64,000 bases of DNA from IMG/VR virus record IMGVR_UViG_3300009506_000006, positions 1 through 64,000 of that record; one strand, given 5' to 3'. Each line of letters starts with the position of its first letter. The first letter of the stretch is position 1. This stretch comes from a virus. The position numbers were made by a program, and so were the translations under genes. The notes beneath the pieces are model-generated. The model was not told where the DNA came from, ran no database searches, and saw only the letters and a program-made list of their open reading frames with translations. Shown here piece by piece: positions 16,502-24,248 of this stretch.

Positions 16502-17587
16502 TCAAATCAGGACGTCAGAGTACAGCCCGGCCCATTGGATGAATTCTTCGGTTTCCGCGACTTCCTCATTGTAATGCACGGAATCCCGGATCATCATAAC
16601 ACCGAATTCCTTTGGCAAATATTTGCTGATTTCCACCAGGGCTGCGAATGTTTTCTTGGATGCCCGCTTAGCTAACGCACCGCACAACGCGTAGAGCACA
16701 CTGGGTTTGTCATGCGGTATTTGATCTTGGGATTTTTCCGGATGTTTGAGCATCAAGTCGATATTGGGCAGAGATCGATAGACGTCAAGGAATGCCATGA
16801 ATTCCACAGCGCAAGCAGGCCCGGCACAGGCCGAATAGGTTTGAAATTCAGTGTCGAGCGCTGGCTTGCATGACAGCTCCTTGGCCATCATGTGAATAGT
16901 TCTTGGACACGGAGCATTTTCCATGTTCTGTTCGCGGGCTTTGTCGTCTTTAGTGCCTGCATCGTCCTTGAACAGCATGTCGGGCTTGAATCTTACGAAC
17001 CCGGCAATTTCAGCTGGCAGATCCTGCTTGAAATACCATTGCAGCCAGTCATCCAGCAACGGCTGCAGTTCGTAAATCAGACAGCGACCAAGCAATGGCT
17101 TGAGAATTGTGCCGACCGCGGCCCGGTCCTGTTTACGATTGGTGGCCAGCATGAAGACTACCTTGTCGTTGTTGATCTTGTGCTGTCCAATCTGGCCGCC
17201 CCAGATCAACTGCATCAACGCGGCTTGCACAGCCGGCATAGCCTGGCCTGCATCATCGAAGAACACGCCGGTCAATTTGCTGACATTAATTAGAGTGCGT
17301 AATTCATTGAATGGAATGAAATCCGCACGGCCTTCGACAATCCATGGCAGTCCCTTGAAATCGGTGGGATCCGAAATAACTGGATGCATGACCAACAGAT
17401 CGGCGCCGTAGCTTTTGAACGCTTGTTTGATCAGGTCGGTTTTGCCGACACCCGGAGCACCCTTGAACAGCAAATTATGCCGCATGTGCGACGGCCGATC
17501 CAGATTAGCATGGATCAACTGAGTCATTTGCTTGGGACCGATTGTAGGTGCCAGGTCCTTGATGTTTTCCATCTTCTTCGCTGCCAT
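16502..17587 (-). CDS. MoxR-family AAA+ ATPase
   Basis: 361 aa from ATG 17587 (GAAAGGAAG upstream). Walker A LFKGAPGVGKTDLIKQ near residue 42, Walker B GVFFDDAGQA near residue 110, sensor-1 region VFMLATNRKQDRA near residue 148. Such ATPases act with VWA proteins to remodel other proteins. First gene of the module 13720-17587; an operator-like half site lies just upstream. Confidence 0.88.
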   Translation of the reverse strand: MAAKKMENIKDLAPTIGPKQMTQLIHANLDRPSHMRHNLLFKGAPGVGKTDLIKQAFKSYGADLLVMHPVISDPTDFKGLPWIVEGRADFIPFNELRTLINVSKLTGVFFDDAGQAMPAVQAALMQLIWGGQIGQHKINNDKVVFMLATNRKQDRAAVGTILKPLLGRCLIYELQPLLDDWLQWYFKQDLPAEIAGFVRFKPDMLFKDDAGTKDDKAREQNMENAPCPRTIHMMAKELSCKPALDTEFQTYSACAGPACAVEFMAFLDVYRSLPNIDLMLKHPEKSQDQIPHDKPSVLYALCGALAKRASKKTFAALVEISKYLPKEFGVMMIRDSVHYNEEVAETEEFIQWAGLYSDVLI

Positions 17588-17597
17588 TGACACTTCC

Positions 17598-17613
17598 TTT
17601 CTTTAAGTAAGAT
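17598..17613. promoter_or_regulatory. degenerate operator upstream of the MoxR gene
   Basis: On the minus strand ATCTTACTTAAAGAAA keeps one perfect half (ATCTTAC) and a weak second half. Position directly upstream of the ribosome-binding site fits regulation of the MoxR operon. Confidence 0.4.
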
Positions 17614-17644
17614 TTGAGGACATAGAAAATCGTAATTAAACAAG

Positions 17645-18127
17645 TTAAACTTTCAATTTGCGTTTTACTACTTCAGCTACGAACTCCGGATCGCGGCAAT
17701 CGTTAAAATATTTATGAATGAGGCTTTCCATTTTGAAAAACTCGGTGGCGTTATCGATAAACTCCTGCCGGACTATGGCGGTGTCGTCTGAGTTACGTTG
17801 GACCGTAATTAAGACACGTCCCTGGTTGTCAGTTTCAACTTCCGCGCTATCCCCGAAAAAACCCACCATCATGGCTCCGCCATAATTTCCACCATACCCG
17901 TGTTCATACCAAAACGTTAACTTGGCATTCCACATAGTTTCGACCATATCGTAGCCGCCGTAATTTACTTCATCAAATTGCAATTCATATACACATGGTT
18001 CATTAGTTTGATTGTATTCCTCATCAAATTCATCTTCATCTTCATCAAATTCATCTTCCAAAATTTTCGCGAAGGCTTCCTTGTCGTTTTTGTGAAACCT
18101 TAATCTTGCCCAGGTTGTATCGCCCAT
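17645..18127 (-). CDS. hypothetical protein with acidic run
   Basis: 160 aa. Residues 25-38 are almost all Asp/Glu/Phe from a 12-bp-type DNA repeat (about 18010-18060). The rest looks like a beta-rich domain (CVYELQFDEVNYGGYDMV, then GYGGNYGGAMMVGFFG). Not recognised. Confidence 0.6.
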   Translation of the reverse strand: MGDTTWARLRFHKNDKEAFAKILEDEFDEDEDEFDEEYNQTNEPCVYELQFDEVNYGGYDMVETMWNAKLTFWYEHGYGGNYGGAMMVGFFGDSAEVETDNQGRVLITVQRNSDDTAIVRQEFIDNATEFFKMESLIHKYFNDCRDPEFVAEVVKRKLKV

Positions 18128-18331
18128 TTAGATAAACTTTCTCAGATAATTTTTTATAGTTTGATCGCTTAGCCACAAATTTACTTCTTGTTCAATCCTG
18201 AACATAAAGTGATAGTCTGTCCCTGACTTGCAATAATTTACCACAGTATACAGCTTGCCAAACTTCAGCCATACGATTTTACTTGAATTGGATATAAATG
18301 TCTTAATGCACAGATATTTGTCGCCGATCAT
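18128..18331 (-). CDS. SH3-like small protein, CIK family
   Basis: 67 aa: KYLCIKTFIS, LKFGKLYTVV, WLSDQTIKNYLRKFI. The order (CIK strand, F-x-G-K-x-Y turn, W strand, FRxF end) matches many short phage proteins with an SH3-like barrel. Adjacent to another copy (4-bp overlap). Confidence 0.65.
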   Translation of the reverse strand: MIGDKYLCIKTFISNSSKIVWLKFGKLYTVVNYCKSGTDYHFMFRIEQEVNLWLSDQTIKNYLRKFI

Positions 18332-18561
18332 ATGAATTTTCTAAAATACAGACGCAGGAGTCTCTTTTCGAGTCCGTAATTTACGCCGTCTTCACTGACG
18401 AACCACATCATATCCGGCGCCTCGACTTTTGGCTGATACAGCCTGCCTTGCTTAAACAGCAATTTATCTTCGCTACTGCACCACCAGCCTCCTGTATTAT
18501 AGAGCGCGTAATGATGCTGCTGCATGTTTCTGAGACACAGATATCTGTCGTTTACGTTCAT
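18328..18561 (-). CDS. SH3-like small protein, CIK family
   Basis: 77 aa: RYLCLRNMQQ, LFKQGRLYQP, MMWFVSEDGVNYG, LRLYFRKFI. Closely related to the copy at 19423-19650, so this two-gene unit (18128-18561) and 19220-19650 look like a block duplication around the 203-aa gene. Confidence 0.68.
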   Translation of the reverse strand: MNVNDRYLCLRNMQQHHYALYNTGGWWCSSEDKLLFKQGRLYQPKVEAPDMMWFVSEDGVNYGLEKRLLRLYFRKFI

Positions 18562-18575
18562 GGCTTAGCGACTTT

Positions 18576-19187
18576 CTACTCATCTTCGGGTTCATCACAG
18601 TCTTTTATCATCTGTCCGACTGTCGGCAAGTTGCTCAGATCATACTTGGCACGCAGCTTTACCTGATAATAACCGTTAGATTTTTCCGGCAGTTCCAAAT
18701 TGGCGAACCGTTCGCTTGCGACAAGCGGCTCCTTGTTAAATCCGGTGTACACTTCCAGTGCGTTGGCATCGAAATCTATGACATACGCGAACTCGCACAT
18801 CAGCGAATCCGCTGCAAAATCGAGGCTGTTATCCAGCACGACTTCGTGACCGACAGATCTTGCGACTGACCCGAGGATGTTGGCACCCAGATCACGACTG
18901 ATATAATTGGTAAACCACATCTTCTGTTCATCAGTCCGATTGTCCGGCTCATTCGACCACTTTGGCGCATTCTGGTTATATGCTTCTATAAACTCACGAT
19001 CCACGCCGTCCGGGTCGAGAAACCGCGTGTGCTCCAGGGCTTTTTTCAGACTTGCAACTTTTTCCTTTTTAGACAAGAATTTCAGAATTCTTGCCCCTTG
19101 ACCTTCCGGATATCCATCCCACTGGCCGTACTGCGCTATCTTGTACTCGTTGTTCAGTTGCACGATTGTTAAATTTCTGGTACCCAT
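18576..19187 (-). CDS. conserved phage protein of unknown function
   Basis: 203 aa. Starts MGTRNLTIVQLNNEYKIAQ then YGQWDGYPEGQG, a signature I recognise from many phage and plasmid hypothetical proteins, sometimes linked to N-terminal nucleophile folds but unproven. Flanked by two SH3-like pairs. Confidence 0.75.
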   Translation of the reverse strand: MGTRNLTIVQLNNEYKIAQYGQWDGYPEGQGARILKFLSKKEKVASLKKALEHTRFLDPDGVDREFIEAYNQNAPKWSNEPDNRTDEQKMWFTNYISRDLGANILGSVARSVGHEVVLDNSLDFAADSLMCEFAYVIDFDANALEVYTGFNKEPLVASERFANLELPEKSNGYYQVKLRAKYDLSNLPTVGQMIKDCDEPEDE

Positions 19188-19219
19188 AATTGTCCTTATA
19201 TTTGCCGCTTTTCGTTGAG

Positions 19220-19426
19220 TTATACAAATACCCGTAGATGAGTCTTAATATCCGGATCCAAGTTCGAGACTTCTATTTGACCCAATTCGGATTCTATACT
19301 ATATCTGCAATGGGGATCATTTGACATATTTGATATGTCTATGATCTTATAAAACTTGCCACGTTGCCAATATACTTCTTTTGTATATGGCCCGATCCAT
19401 GTTTTTGTGCAAAGCATGAGCTTCAT
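19220..19426 (-). CDS. SH3-like small protein, CIK family
   Basis: 68 aa: MKLMLCTKTWIG, WQRGKFYKII, THLRVFV. Diverged copy paired with the next gene (4-bp overlap). Confidence 0.6.
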   Translation of the reverse strand: MKLMLCTKTWIGPYTKEVYWQRGKFYKIIDISNMSNDPHCRYSIESELGQIEVSNLDPDIKTHLRVFV

Positions 19427-19650
19427 ATGAACCTTCGAAAATATTTATGTAATTCCTGCCTTTGCACACCGCATTGCCTTCCGTCTTCAGCAGTCAGCCA
19501 AATCAATGCAATGCCTTCGGTAGTGGCTTTATATAACCTGCCGAATTTAAATAACGGGCCGTCGATATAACGAGCAGAGTTATAGAACCGTTTATGATGC
19601 ATCGGAATGTCTTTCAGGCACAGGTACCTGGCGTTTGATTTTCGTCTCAT
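19423..19650 (-). CDS. SH3-like small protein, CIK family
   Basis: 75 aa: RYLCLKDIPMHH, LFKFGRLYKA, IWLTAEDGRQCGV, LHKYFRRFI. Near-paralogue of 18328-18561. Confidence 0.65.
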   Translation of the reverse strand: MRRKSNARYLCLKDIPMHHKRFYNSARYIDGPLFKFGRLYKATTEGIALIWLTAEDGRQCGVQRQELHKYFRRFI

Positions 19651-19753
19651 GGCTAAGCGGCTCCTTGCCTGCGACCCAATCTAACCAATCCTCATACTCC
19701 TGTCCAAGTTCATCGATTTCAACTGCCTGATAATCACGATTGACACTTTCCAT
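19592..19753 (-). CDS. small hypothetical protein
   Basis: 53 aa from ATG 19753, strong AAAGGAG upstream. Acidic N-terminus (VEIDELGQEYEDWLDW). Overlaps the next gene by 59 bp in another frame. Confidence 0.5.
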   Translation of the reverse strand: MESVNRDYQAVEIDELGQEYEDWLDWVAGKEPLSHETKIKRQVPVPERHSDAS

Positions 19754-19796
19754 AGCTTGTTCTCCTTTCAACAACTTGCAGGAGAACAACCATGTT

Positions 19797-19973
19797 TTAT
19801 TTTTTGACTGATATTTTTGAGAGCATGCACCAGCTGCGGTAGCTCAACCAGCCATAGTCATTGCCACATGCCCTGCAATAGAATTTATGGGGATAACCCT
19901 GCCTGAATCTTGCCGGCGGTTTGACATGCAGTGCAGGCTGCAGACATTTACACCGATTGCGTTTGATATACAT
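19797..19973 (-). CDS. small zinc-binding protein
   Basis: 58 aa with RCKCLQPAL and YCRACGNDYGW, a four-Cys site. Aromatic C-terminus. Start at 19973 preferred over 19994 because the latter overlaps the previous gene, but this is not certain. Confidence 0.5.
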   Translation of the reverse strand: MYIKRNRCKCLQPALHVKPPARFRQGYPHKFYCRACGNDYGWLSYRSWCMLSKISVKK

Positions 19974-19980
19974 ATTTATC

Positions 19981-20226
19981 TCACAGCGCATCATTGCGGT
20001 TAAATCGCGAACTGTCAGTTTTTGGTAATGTATGTTCAGGCATTGGTTGTGATGGCTCGACTTCTTCGGATGGCAGCAGCAAGTCTAAGCACTGCGCAAA
20101 TCCCGCGACAGCTCGATGCGCTGTTGAGCGCAATTTATAGACCCTGTGGGCTGCTATCATTCCGTAGATCAGAATTCCAATAGACAGGACAATGCCTATA
20201 CAGACTTGTAGCTTTGTGTATTTCAT
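19981..20226 (-). CDS. membrane-anchored hypothetical protein
   Basis: 81 aa. Residues 8-26 (VCIGIVLSIGILIYGMIAA) are a transmembrane span; the C-terminus is Pro/Glu-rich and soluble. No lipobox. Confidence 0.6.
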   Translation of the reverse strand: MKYTKLQVCIGIVLSIGILIYGMIAAHRVYKLRSTAHRAVAGFAQCLDLLLPSEEVEPSQPMPEHTLPKTDSSRFNRNDAL

Positions 20227-20248
20227 GATCTTTTGCCTAGTCGTTTCT

Positions 20249-20608
20249 TTAGTTTTGTTTATTTTCAGGAATCCAACGTGCCTGGTTATTACGTATTTCT
20301 ATTTTGAGATTTTGAGGAGCCATTGCCTCATTGACTTTTTGCTCCAACGTTTTACCCTCTATGATCTCAAGCGCCTTGCTATTTAACCATAATTTGAACC
20401 GATTGCTAGCGACCAGACGTTCAAGTGCTAACCTACGGTTTTGTGTTTGGCTACGCTCGCTGCGCGACTCGCCGACAGCTTTTGATTCTTTATGAATAAT
20501 GCGCACACCGGTTTCAACCTTATTTTGATGCTGCCCACCCGGTCCGCCTGAACGAAATGTTTGAATAACAAAATCTTTTTTAGTTATTGAGAATATATGC
20601 TGTTTCAT
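20249..20608 (-). CDS. class I release-factor-like peptidyl-tRNA hydrolase (RF-1 domain)
   Basis: 119 aa. FRSGGPGGQHQNKVETGVRI at residues 18-37 is the GGQ catalytic loop of RF1/RF2 and of ArfB-like rescue factors; a basic patch follows (ESRSERSQTQNRRLA). It lacks the codon-recognition domain, so it is more like a ribosome-rescue hydrolase. It has its own promoter with operator just upstream. Confidence 0.85.
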   Translation of the reverse strand: MKQHIFSITKKDFVIQTFRSGGPGGQHQNKVETGVRIIHKESKAVGESRSERSQTQNRRLALERLVASNRFKLWLNSKALEIIEGKTLEQKVNEAMAPQNLKIEIRNNQARWIPENKQN

Positions 20609-20617
20609 GTTTACTCT

Positions 20618-20646
20618 TAGTAAGATTTTTTTTGACAGTCTGTCAA
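20618..20646 (-). promoter_or_regulatory. promoter/operator of the release-factor-like gene
   Basis: TTGACA (20646-20641), 17-bp spacer, weak TTACTA -10. TTAC-TCTTA-GTAA (20611-20623) and the adjoining AAGAT form an operator-type palindrome touching the -10 and the start codon region. Confidence 0.55.
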
Positions 20647-20687
20647 GCAGAATTCGCGAATGAATAGAATTTATATTGTTTTATCAA

Positions 20688-20703
20688 TTTACTTGTGGTA
20701 AGC
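20688..20703. promoter_or_regulatory. operator-type palindrome
   Basis: TTTACTTGTGGTAAGC, upstream of the 44-aa plus-strand gene and 40 bp from the promoter above. Likely a second site of the same regulator; no clear -35/-10 pair on the plus strand. Confidence 0.45.
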
Positions 20704-20721
20704 TTGCGACTGTCTTTTATA

Positions 20722-20759
20722 ACACAAAACGGGATTTGGTGTTGTAACCCCAAACCCCG
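20722..20759 (-). terminator. terminator of the leftward 21-24.8 kb operon
   Basis: 20730-20739 pairs with 20750-20759 (10 positions, one of them G-U only when read on the minus strand), followed on that strand by GTTTTG. Leftward transcripts would run antisense over the 44-aa gene before ending here. A plus-strand role is less likely because the same position becomes an A-C mismatch. Confidence 0.55.
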
Positions 20760-20778
20760 CTTTTACGGAGTGATACAT

Positions 20779-20913
20779 ATGGCTTCTAAAAAGAAATGGA
20801 TCCCACGCAATCTCAAGCGCGGAGCCTTGACTGCCATGGCCAAGCGTTCCGGCATGAGTATCTCTGCTTACTGCGCCAAGGGCAATTTATCCACACTGGC
20901 CAAGCGCCGCTGA
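20779..20913 (+). CDS. small basic phage protein
   Basis: 44 aa from ATG 20779 behind CGGAGTGATACAT. KKWIPRNLKRGALTAMAKR then SAYCAKGNLSTLAKRR follows a short basic family (KWIQ...GALR...A) seen in many phages. It is the only plus-strand gene between portal and the immunity region. Confidence 0.7.
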   Translation: MASKKKWIPRNLKRGALTAMAKRSGMSISAYCAKGNLSTLAKRR

Positions 20914-20954
20914 AATCTTGCCAAGACTTTCCGCAGGATGCGGAAGAAACGCAG

Positions 20955-21218
20955 TTAGTATCGCTTAAATTTAATACCCTTTATTCTTAAAAGCGTTCTA
21001 TACGCTAAAGACAAGCTCTTGCTGCATTCAAATTTTGTTCTTCGTTCATAGGTAAAATAATCTGGACAGCCAGCGTCATCTAAGGCTTTTGGACACGCAT
21101 TACTTTCATAGTGATGTGATGCTTGGTCACAGCCACAGTGCCGACAAATATCTATCAGACTGTTGTCTTGTATGTGTTGCAATTCATCGGACCATAACTC
21201 AAGATAGTGCTTACTCAT
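20955..21218 (-). CDS. CxxCG-H zinc family protein
   Basis: 87 aa. ICRHCGCDQASHHYESNACP (residues about 26-45) is a CxxCG-x4-H-x-C site; LAYRTLLRIKGIKF is the family C-terminal signature. Start uncertain (ATG 21218 or 21272). One of about 12 paralogues in the window. Confidence 0.65.
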   Translation of the reverse strand: MSKHYLELWSDELQHIQDNSLIDICRHCGCDQASHHYESNACPKALDDAGCPDYFTYERRTKFECSKSLSLAYRTLLRIKGIKFKRY

Positions 21219-21235
21219 CAATATTGGATGGATTG

Positions 21236-21409
21236 CTAATTTCTTACGATGATTGTCCAATCTTCGTGGCATACCTTCAGGTACCTTAGTCGCACCAGGC
21301 ACAGCACGCAGACATCATTGCGAAGCTGTGTAATCTCAGTGTCGGTTTCCGCGGTTTGAATTAGAACATGCGTATCGCATATCCTGCAAGGATTGATTGG
21401 CGGCGTCAT
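21236..21409 (-). CDS. small zinc-binding protein
   Basis: 57 aa: PCRICDTHV and VCVLCLVRL form a four-Cys site. Overlaps the next gene by 74 bp in a different frame, so one of the two may be extended or wrong. Confidence 0.45.
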   Translation of the reverse strand: MTPPINPCRICDTHVLIQTAETDTEITQLRNDVCVLCLVRLRYLKVCHEDWTIIVRN

Positions 21410-21542
21410 GTCTGGCCAGTATCTCCATAGCGTGTTTGAATTCATCCATGTCCGGCGTAACCAGCTGTTCGATAATAATCAGCCGGCATAAAGCGTAGAG
21501 CGCGTTGCGCAGCTCTGCGCAGGATTTGCATCTGTTAGCCAT
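21336..21542 (-). CDS. small hypothetical protein
   Basis: 68 aa: MANRCKSCAELRNALYALC start, helical. Overlap of 8 bp with the upstream zinc-family gene. Confidence 0.5.
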   Translation of the reverse strand: MANRCKSCAELRNALYALCRLIIIEQLVTPDMDEFKHAMEILARHDAANQSLQDMRYACSNSNRGNRH

Positions 21543-21858
21543 TTTTGATTCTTTGTACCCCTTGCAGACGCAGGTACACCCGGTATGCCGTTGTCAGGTC
21601 TTCATCCAGCTTGAAATGGGTCCTGCGCCAGCATTTCGGATCTTTATCGCTCATTGGCAGACATCCGTCTTTATCTAGATCTTTAGGACACCGGTTAGCC
21701 CCGCATCCTATATTGTGCGCGTACTTGTCCATGCCGCAATTTTTGCAGATAGCCGTATAATCTTCAAACTCAAAATCATTTTTCTTGGCTATGGATGTGT
21801 TTAAAAACGTTTTCGTTATATAAAACAGATTTGTTAACGCTGGATGTATTTTCTTCAT
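21535..21858 (-). CDS. CxxCG-H zinc family protein
   Basis: 107 aa from the ATG coupled (ATGA) to the upstream stop. ICKNCGMDKYAHNIGC and NRCPKDLDKDGC are the metal site; TTAYRVYLRLQGVQR is the family end. Confidence 0.65.
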   Translation of the reverse strand: MKKIHPALTNLFYITKTFLNTSIAKKNDFEFEDYTAICKNCGMDKYAHNIGCGANRCPKDLDKDGCLPMSDKDPKCWRRTHFKLDEDLTTAYRVYLRLQGVQRIKNG

Positions 21859-22055
21859 GGCGTTACTTGCATGTAGCTTACGGCTATGACAACACCGGCC
21901 ACAAATCCAATGAACATCGCTATGCACGCCACAGCGATCGTCCAATTTAGCCAGTTATTGTAGCGGCGTGACGTGACGTGTTTCTCGAGCCAGCCTTCAA
22001 CGATCCCGTGGGTTATCAGGGATTTCCACTGCTGCTTGCCTAGTTTGCCATTCAA
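21855..22055 (-). CDS. small membrane protein
   Basis: 66 aa. Soluble N-terminus, then residues 38-60 (WTIAVACIAMFIGFVAGVVI) form a transmembrane span. AAGGGA upstream. Overlaps the end of the upstream gene by 59 bp. Confidence 0.55.
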   Translation of the reverse strand: MNGKLGKQQWKSLITHGIVEGWLEKHVTSRRYNNWLNWTIAVACIAMFIGFVAGVVIAVSYMQVTP

Positions 22056-22338
22056 ATTGAATCCCTTTCATGCGAAGATAAGACCGGTATGCCGTGGTCA
22101 TTGCGTCGCTGCGTTTGTACAATTTCAACTTGTCTGGTTCCTCCGGTATCTCCATCATTGGTGCACCGAATTCATTCAGACTTGTTGGACAAGTTTCTGA
22201 ATTATCTCCGATTCCATGCGCTGCTCGATCACAGCCACACCGACCGCAGACTTCAGACCACTCCGGATCTTCCTCTAGACCACGGCGCAGTGCACCCAGG
22301 CATTGCGCCGTGAACAGCCTTTTGTTTATTCCCGCCAT
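21997..22338 (-). CDS. CxxCG-H zinc family protein
   Basis: 113 aa. VCGRCGCDRAAHGIGDNSET then CP forms the metal site; TTAYRSYLRMKGIQF the family signature, with a longer C-terminal tail than its paralogues. Confidence 0.68.
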   Translation of the reverse strand: MAGINKRLFTAQCLGALRRGLEEDPEWSEVCGRCGCDRAAHGIGDNSETCPTSLNEFGAPMMEIPEEPDKLKLYKRSDAMTTAYRSYLRMKGIQFEWQTRQAAVEIPDNPRDR

Positions 22339-22342
22339 GATT

Positions 22343-22750
22343 TTACTGCTTTTGCTGCAGCTGCTGCACCAGCTTTGTCCGTTCGTTGATTTTGAGATTC
22401 AGTTGCTGTTCGTAGCCGTCCATTCGATCGTACCACTGAGTAAACGGTGCGATCGGGTATACATTCTTGCGGATGTCTGCTTGTATACCGCCGATAGCAT
22501 AGCGTAGCATTTCAATCTCGGTGTTCAACTCTATGATCTTTTGCTGTAGCGCTTGGACATCTACAGCCGGCGGTACCGGTTTAGCCGGAGGCTTTGGGGC
22601 AGGAGCTTGCTGCTCGACAGCCGTCATGGGAACCACCGGGCTTTCTTGGGCTTGGACAGGACCGCCGTCTTGGAGCGCTTGGGCTGGTTGGCAGATTGCA
22701 ATGACAAATCCACAGAGAAACAAACACAGTACAATTTTTGCAAATTTCAT
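22343..22750 (-). CDS. exported protein with Pro-rich linker and coiled coil
   Basis: 135 aa. Signal peptide (residues 1-25, ending AQA), a Pro/Ala-rich linker (APAPKPPAKPVPPAVD), then a coiled coil (LQQKIIELNTEIEMLRYA) to a Gln-rich end. No lipobox. The layout could suit a periplasmic spacer or spanin-like protein, which is inference. Confidence 0.65.
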   Translation of the reverse strand: MKFAKIVLCLFLCGFVIAICQPAQALQDGGPVQAQESPVVPMTAVEQQAPAPKPPAKPVPPAVDVQALQQKIIELNTEIEMLRYAIGGIQADIRKNVYPIAPFTQWYDRMDGYEQQLNLKINERTKLVQQLQQKQ

Positions 22751-23196
22751 GGTTTTACTTCTCCTTCTGTTGGGAATATTTGTTTAAGTTGTGACAAGAC
22801 TTTTTTAATAATTTCGATATTTTTTTCTTGTTGTTCAATTTTGTCGGCTTCCGCGATCAGTTCTTTAGCACGCATACGCTTTGTTTCGGCCGGGGTTGGC
22901 TGATCGCAAAAATGAATGCTTGGAATGAGTGTGGTGGATTCTTTTGAGATTGTGGTTGTCATGCATGGATTTGGGGGCTTCTGGTTTGGATTGCCGAGCA
23001 TTTCAACCGCCATTTCCAGAGCCTTGATAATGTCGGATACATTCAGCACGATCGCAATTGGTGCGGTTTCGATATATGCTTCTGTAATATCTTCACACGG
23101 AAATGTATCGACTCCGTTAGAACACAGCTGCTGTGAGGCCACAGCACTGAATGGATAGAGACATAACCCCAAAATCATTACAACAACAAATCTCAT
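22747..23196 (-). CDS. exported protein of unknown function
   Basis: 149 aa. Signal peptide ends SAVAS near residue 21; five cysteines in the exported part (LCSNGVDTFPCED, NPCMTT, HFCDQP) could form disulfides; helical charged C-terminus. ATGA-coupled to the exported protein downstream, suggesting a periplasmic pair. Confidence 0.65.
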   Translation of the reverse strand: MRFVVVMILGLCLYPFSAVASQQLCSNGVDTFPCEDITEAYIETAPIAIVLNVSDIIKALEMAVEMLGNPNQKPPNPCMTTTISKESTTLIPSIHFCDQPTPAETKRMRAKELIAEADKIEQQEKNIEIIKKVLSQLKQIFPTEGEVKP

Positions 23197-23216
23197 TTTG
23201 TTTTTCCTTTTTGCAA

Positions 23217-23501
23217 TCAGAACAACTGCTTCTGTTTTTTTTCGATCACATAGTGCAGCTTGCTTTTGACCGGCGCCAGCAACGGTTCAGGCTTTCTCGG
23301 TTTGGGCTCCTGGTTAAATTCAATGCCGGCATCCACACCCAGGTTGCCCTCAACTTCCGCTAGCTTGACCGTGAATTTCAACTCGAGAGCTCCATCATGA
23401 CGCTCAAAGCTCTTGGCGATGTCTTCAGCATAATCTTCGATGTGGCCATTGATCAGGTCTACGACTTGGCCGAGGTCGGATGGCTCGATGGTAATTGACA
23501 T
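23217..23501 (-). CDS. hypothetical protein
   Basis: 94 aa from ATG 23501 behind GGAGAACAAG. Starts MSITIEPSDLGQVVDLI, Pro/Lys-rich C-terminus. Not recognised. Confidence 0.6.
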   Translation of the reverse strand: MSITIEPSDLGQVVDLINGHIEDYAEDIAKSFERHDGALELKFTVKLAEVEGNLGVDAGIEFNQEPKPRKPEPLLAPVKSKLHYVIEKKQKQLF

Positions 23502-23698
23502 GTCTTGTTCTCCATGATGGCATAATATGGTTCGTAGAGCGGACAACGCTGCGATGGACCCTTCGCATGCATGAGCGTCCATTTGAGCGCAATGTTGCTG
23601 TGATTTGGCGGCCATGCATAAAAACTCGCTGCAATTGATTCCACAGCCGGGCACTCGTCATTGAAACACTTAGCACAGTTACGACACTCGTCAGACAA
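23459..23698 (-). CDS. small cysteine-rich protein with TTG start
   Basis: 79 aa starting at a TTG that has AAGGAGG 10 nt upstream. LSDECRNCAKCFNDECP gives four cysteines in 12 residues, probably a zinc site. Overlaps both neighbours slightly. Confidence 0.5.
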   Translation of the reverse strand: MSDECRNCAKCFNDECPAVESIAASFYAWPPNHSNIALKWTLMHAKGPSQRCPLYEPYYAIMENKTCQLPSSHPTSAKS

Positions 23699-23894
23699 TA
23701 GTTATGTCCTCCTTTTTATGTTTGAAGACAACACCTTGGCTCCATGACTCGATTCCCATTTGCTCCAGTATGGCATCGATTAATTGCAAGATTTGTTTGT
23801 TTTCTTCCCGCTCTATTGATAGCCAAACGGTGATAATGACGTTCCACACGCCAAGCACGATCAACGCAAATAATATCCATTCTGTTGCCGTCAT
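23691..23894 (-). CDS. small membrane protein
   Basis: 67 aa. Residues 4-26 (EWILFALIVLGVWNVIITVW) form an N-terminal transmembrane span; the rest is soluble. Confidence 0.6.
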   Translation of the reverse strand: MTATEWILFALIVLGVWNVIITVWLSIEREENKQILQLIDAILEQMGIESWSQGVVFKHKKEDITIV

Positions 23895-24235
23895 TCTAGA
23901 CTTCCTTTCAGTCGAATATATCTGACAGGTATGTTGTGCCGAATAGCTGTCTGGATTTCAATGTTAACACCGAACGACTGTGTCCAACCAGGCAAGCACA
24001 GCACAATCAGAACATCGCATTTGGTTAGCCAGTACAGATCCTGCTTGAGCCAGAAGTTGTGAGACAGATGGTTGCCTATGTGATCCGCAATCGGTACGGA
24101 GTGCGACAACGGACTGAAGACAATCAAGCCGCGGCGCATGAGATAGCCGGCGACTTTGTTGGCCATGGCGACACGATAAACCATGGTGTCTGGGCTGGAT
24201 GAACTGTAAGGGCACGCTAAGTAAACGGATTTCAT
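23891..24235 (-). CDS. DUF1937 family protein (nucleoside deoxyribosyltransferase-like fold)
   Basis: 114 aa: YLACPYSSSSPDT start, LIVFSPLSHSVPIA, CDVLIVLCLPGWTQSFG, and E near residue 93 match DUF1937, whose fold is related to nucleoside 2-deoxyribosyltransferases. Might act on nucleotides; no direct evidence. ATGA-coupled to the small membrane protein gene. Confidence 0.8.
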   Translation of the reverse strand: MKSVYLACPYSSSSPDTMVYRVAMANKVAGYLMRRGLIVFSPLSHSVPIADHIGNHLSHNFWLKQDLYWLTKCDVLIVLCLPGWTQSFGVNIEIQTAIRHNIPVRYIRLKGSLE

Positions 24236-24248
24236 ATTACTGCAATAG

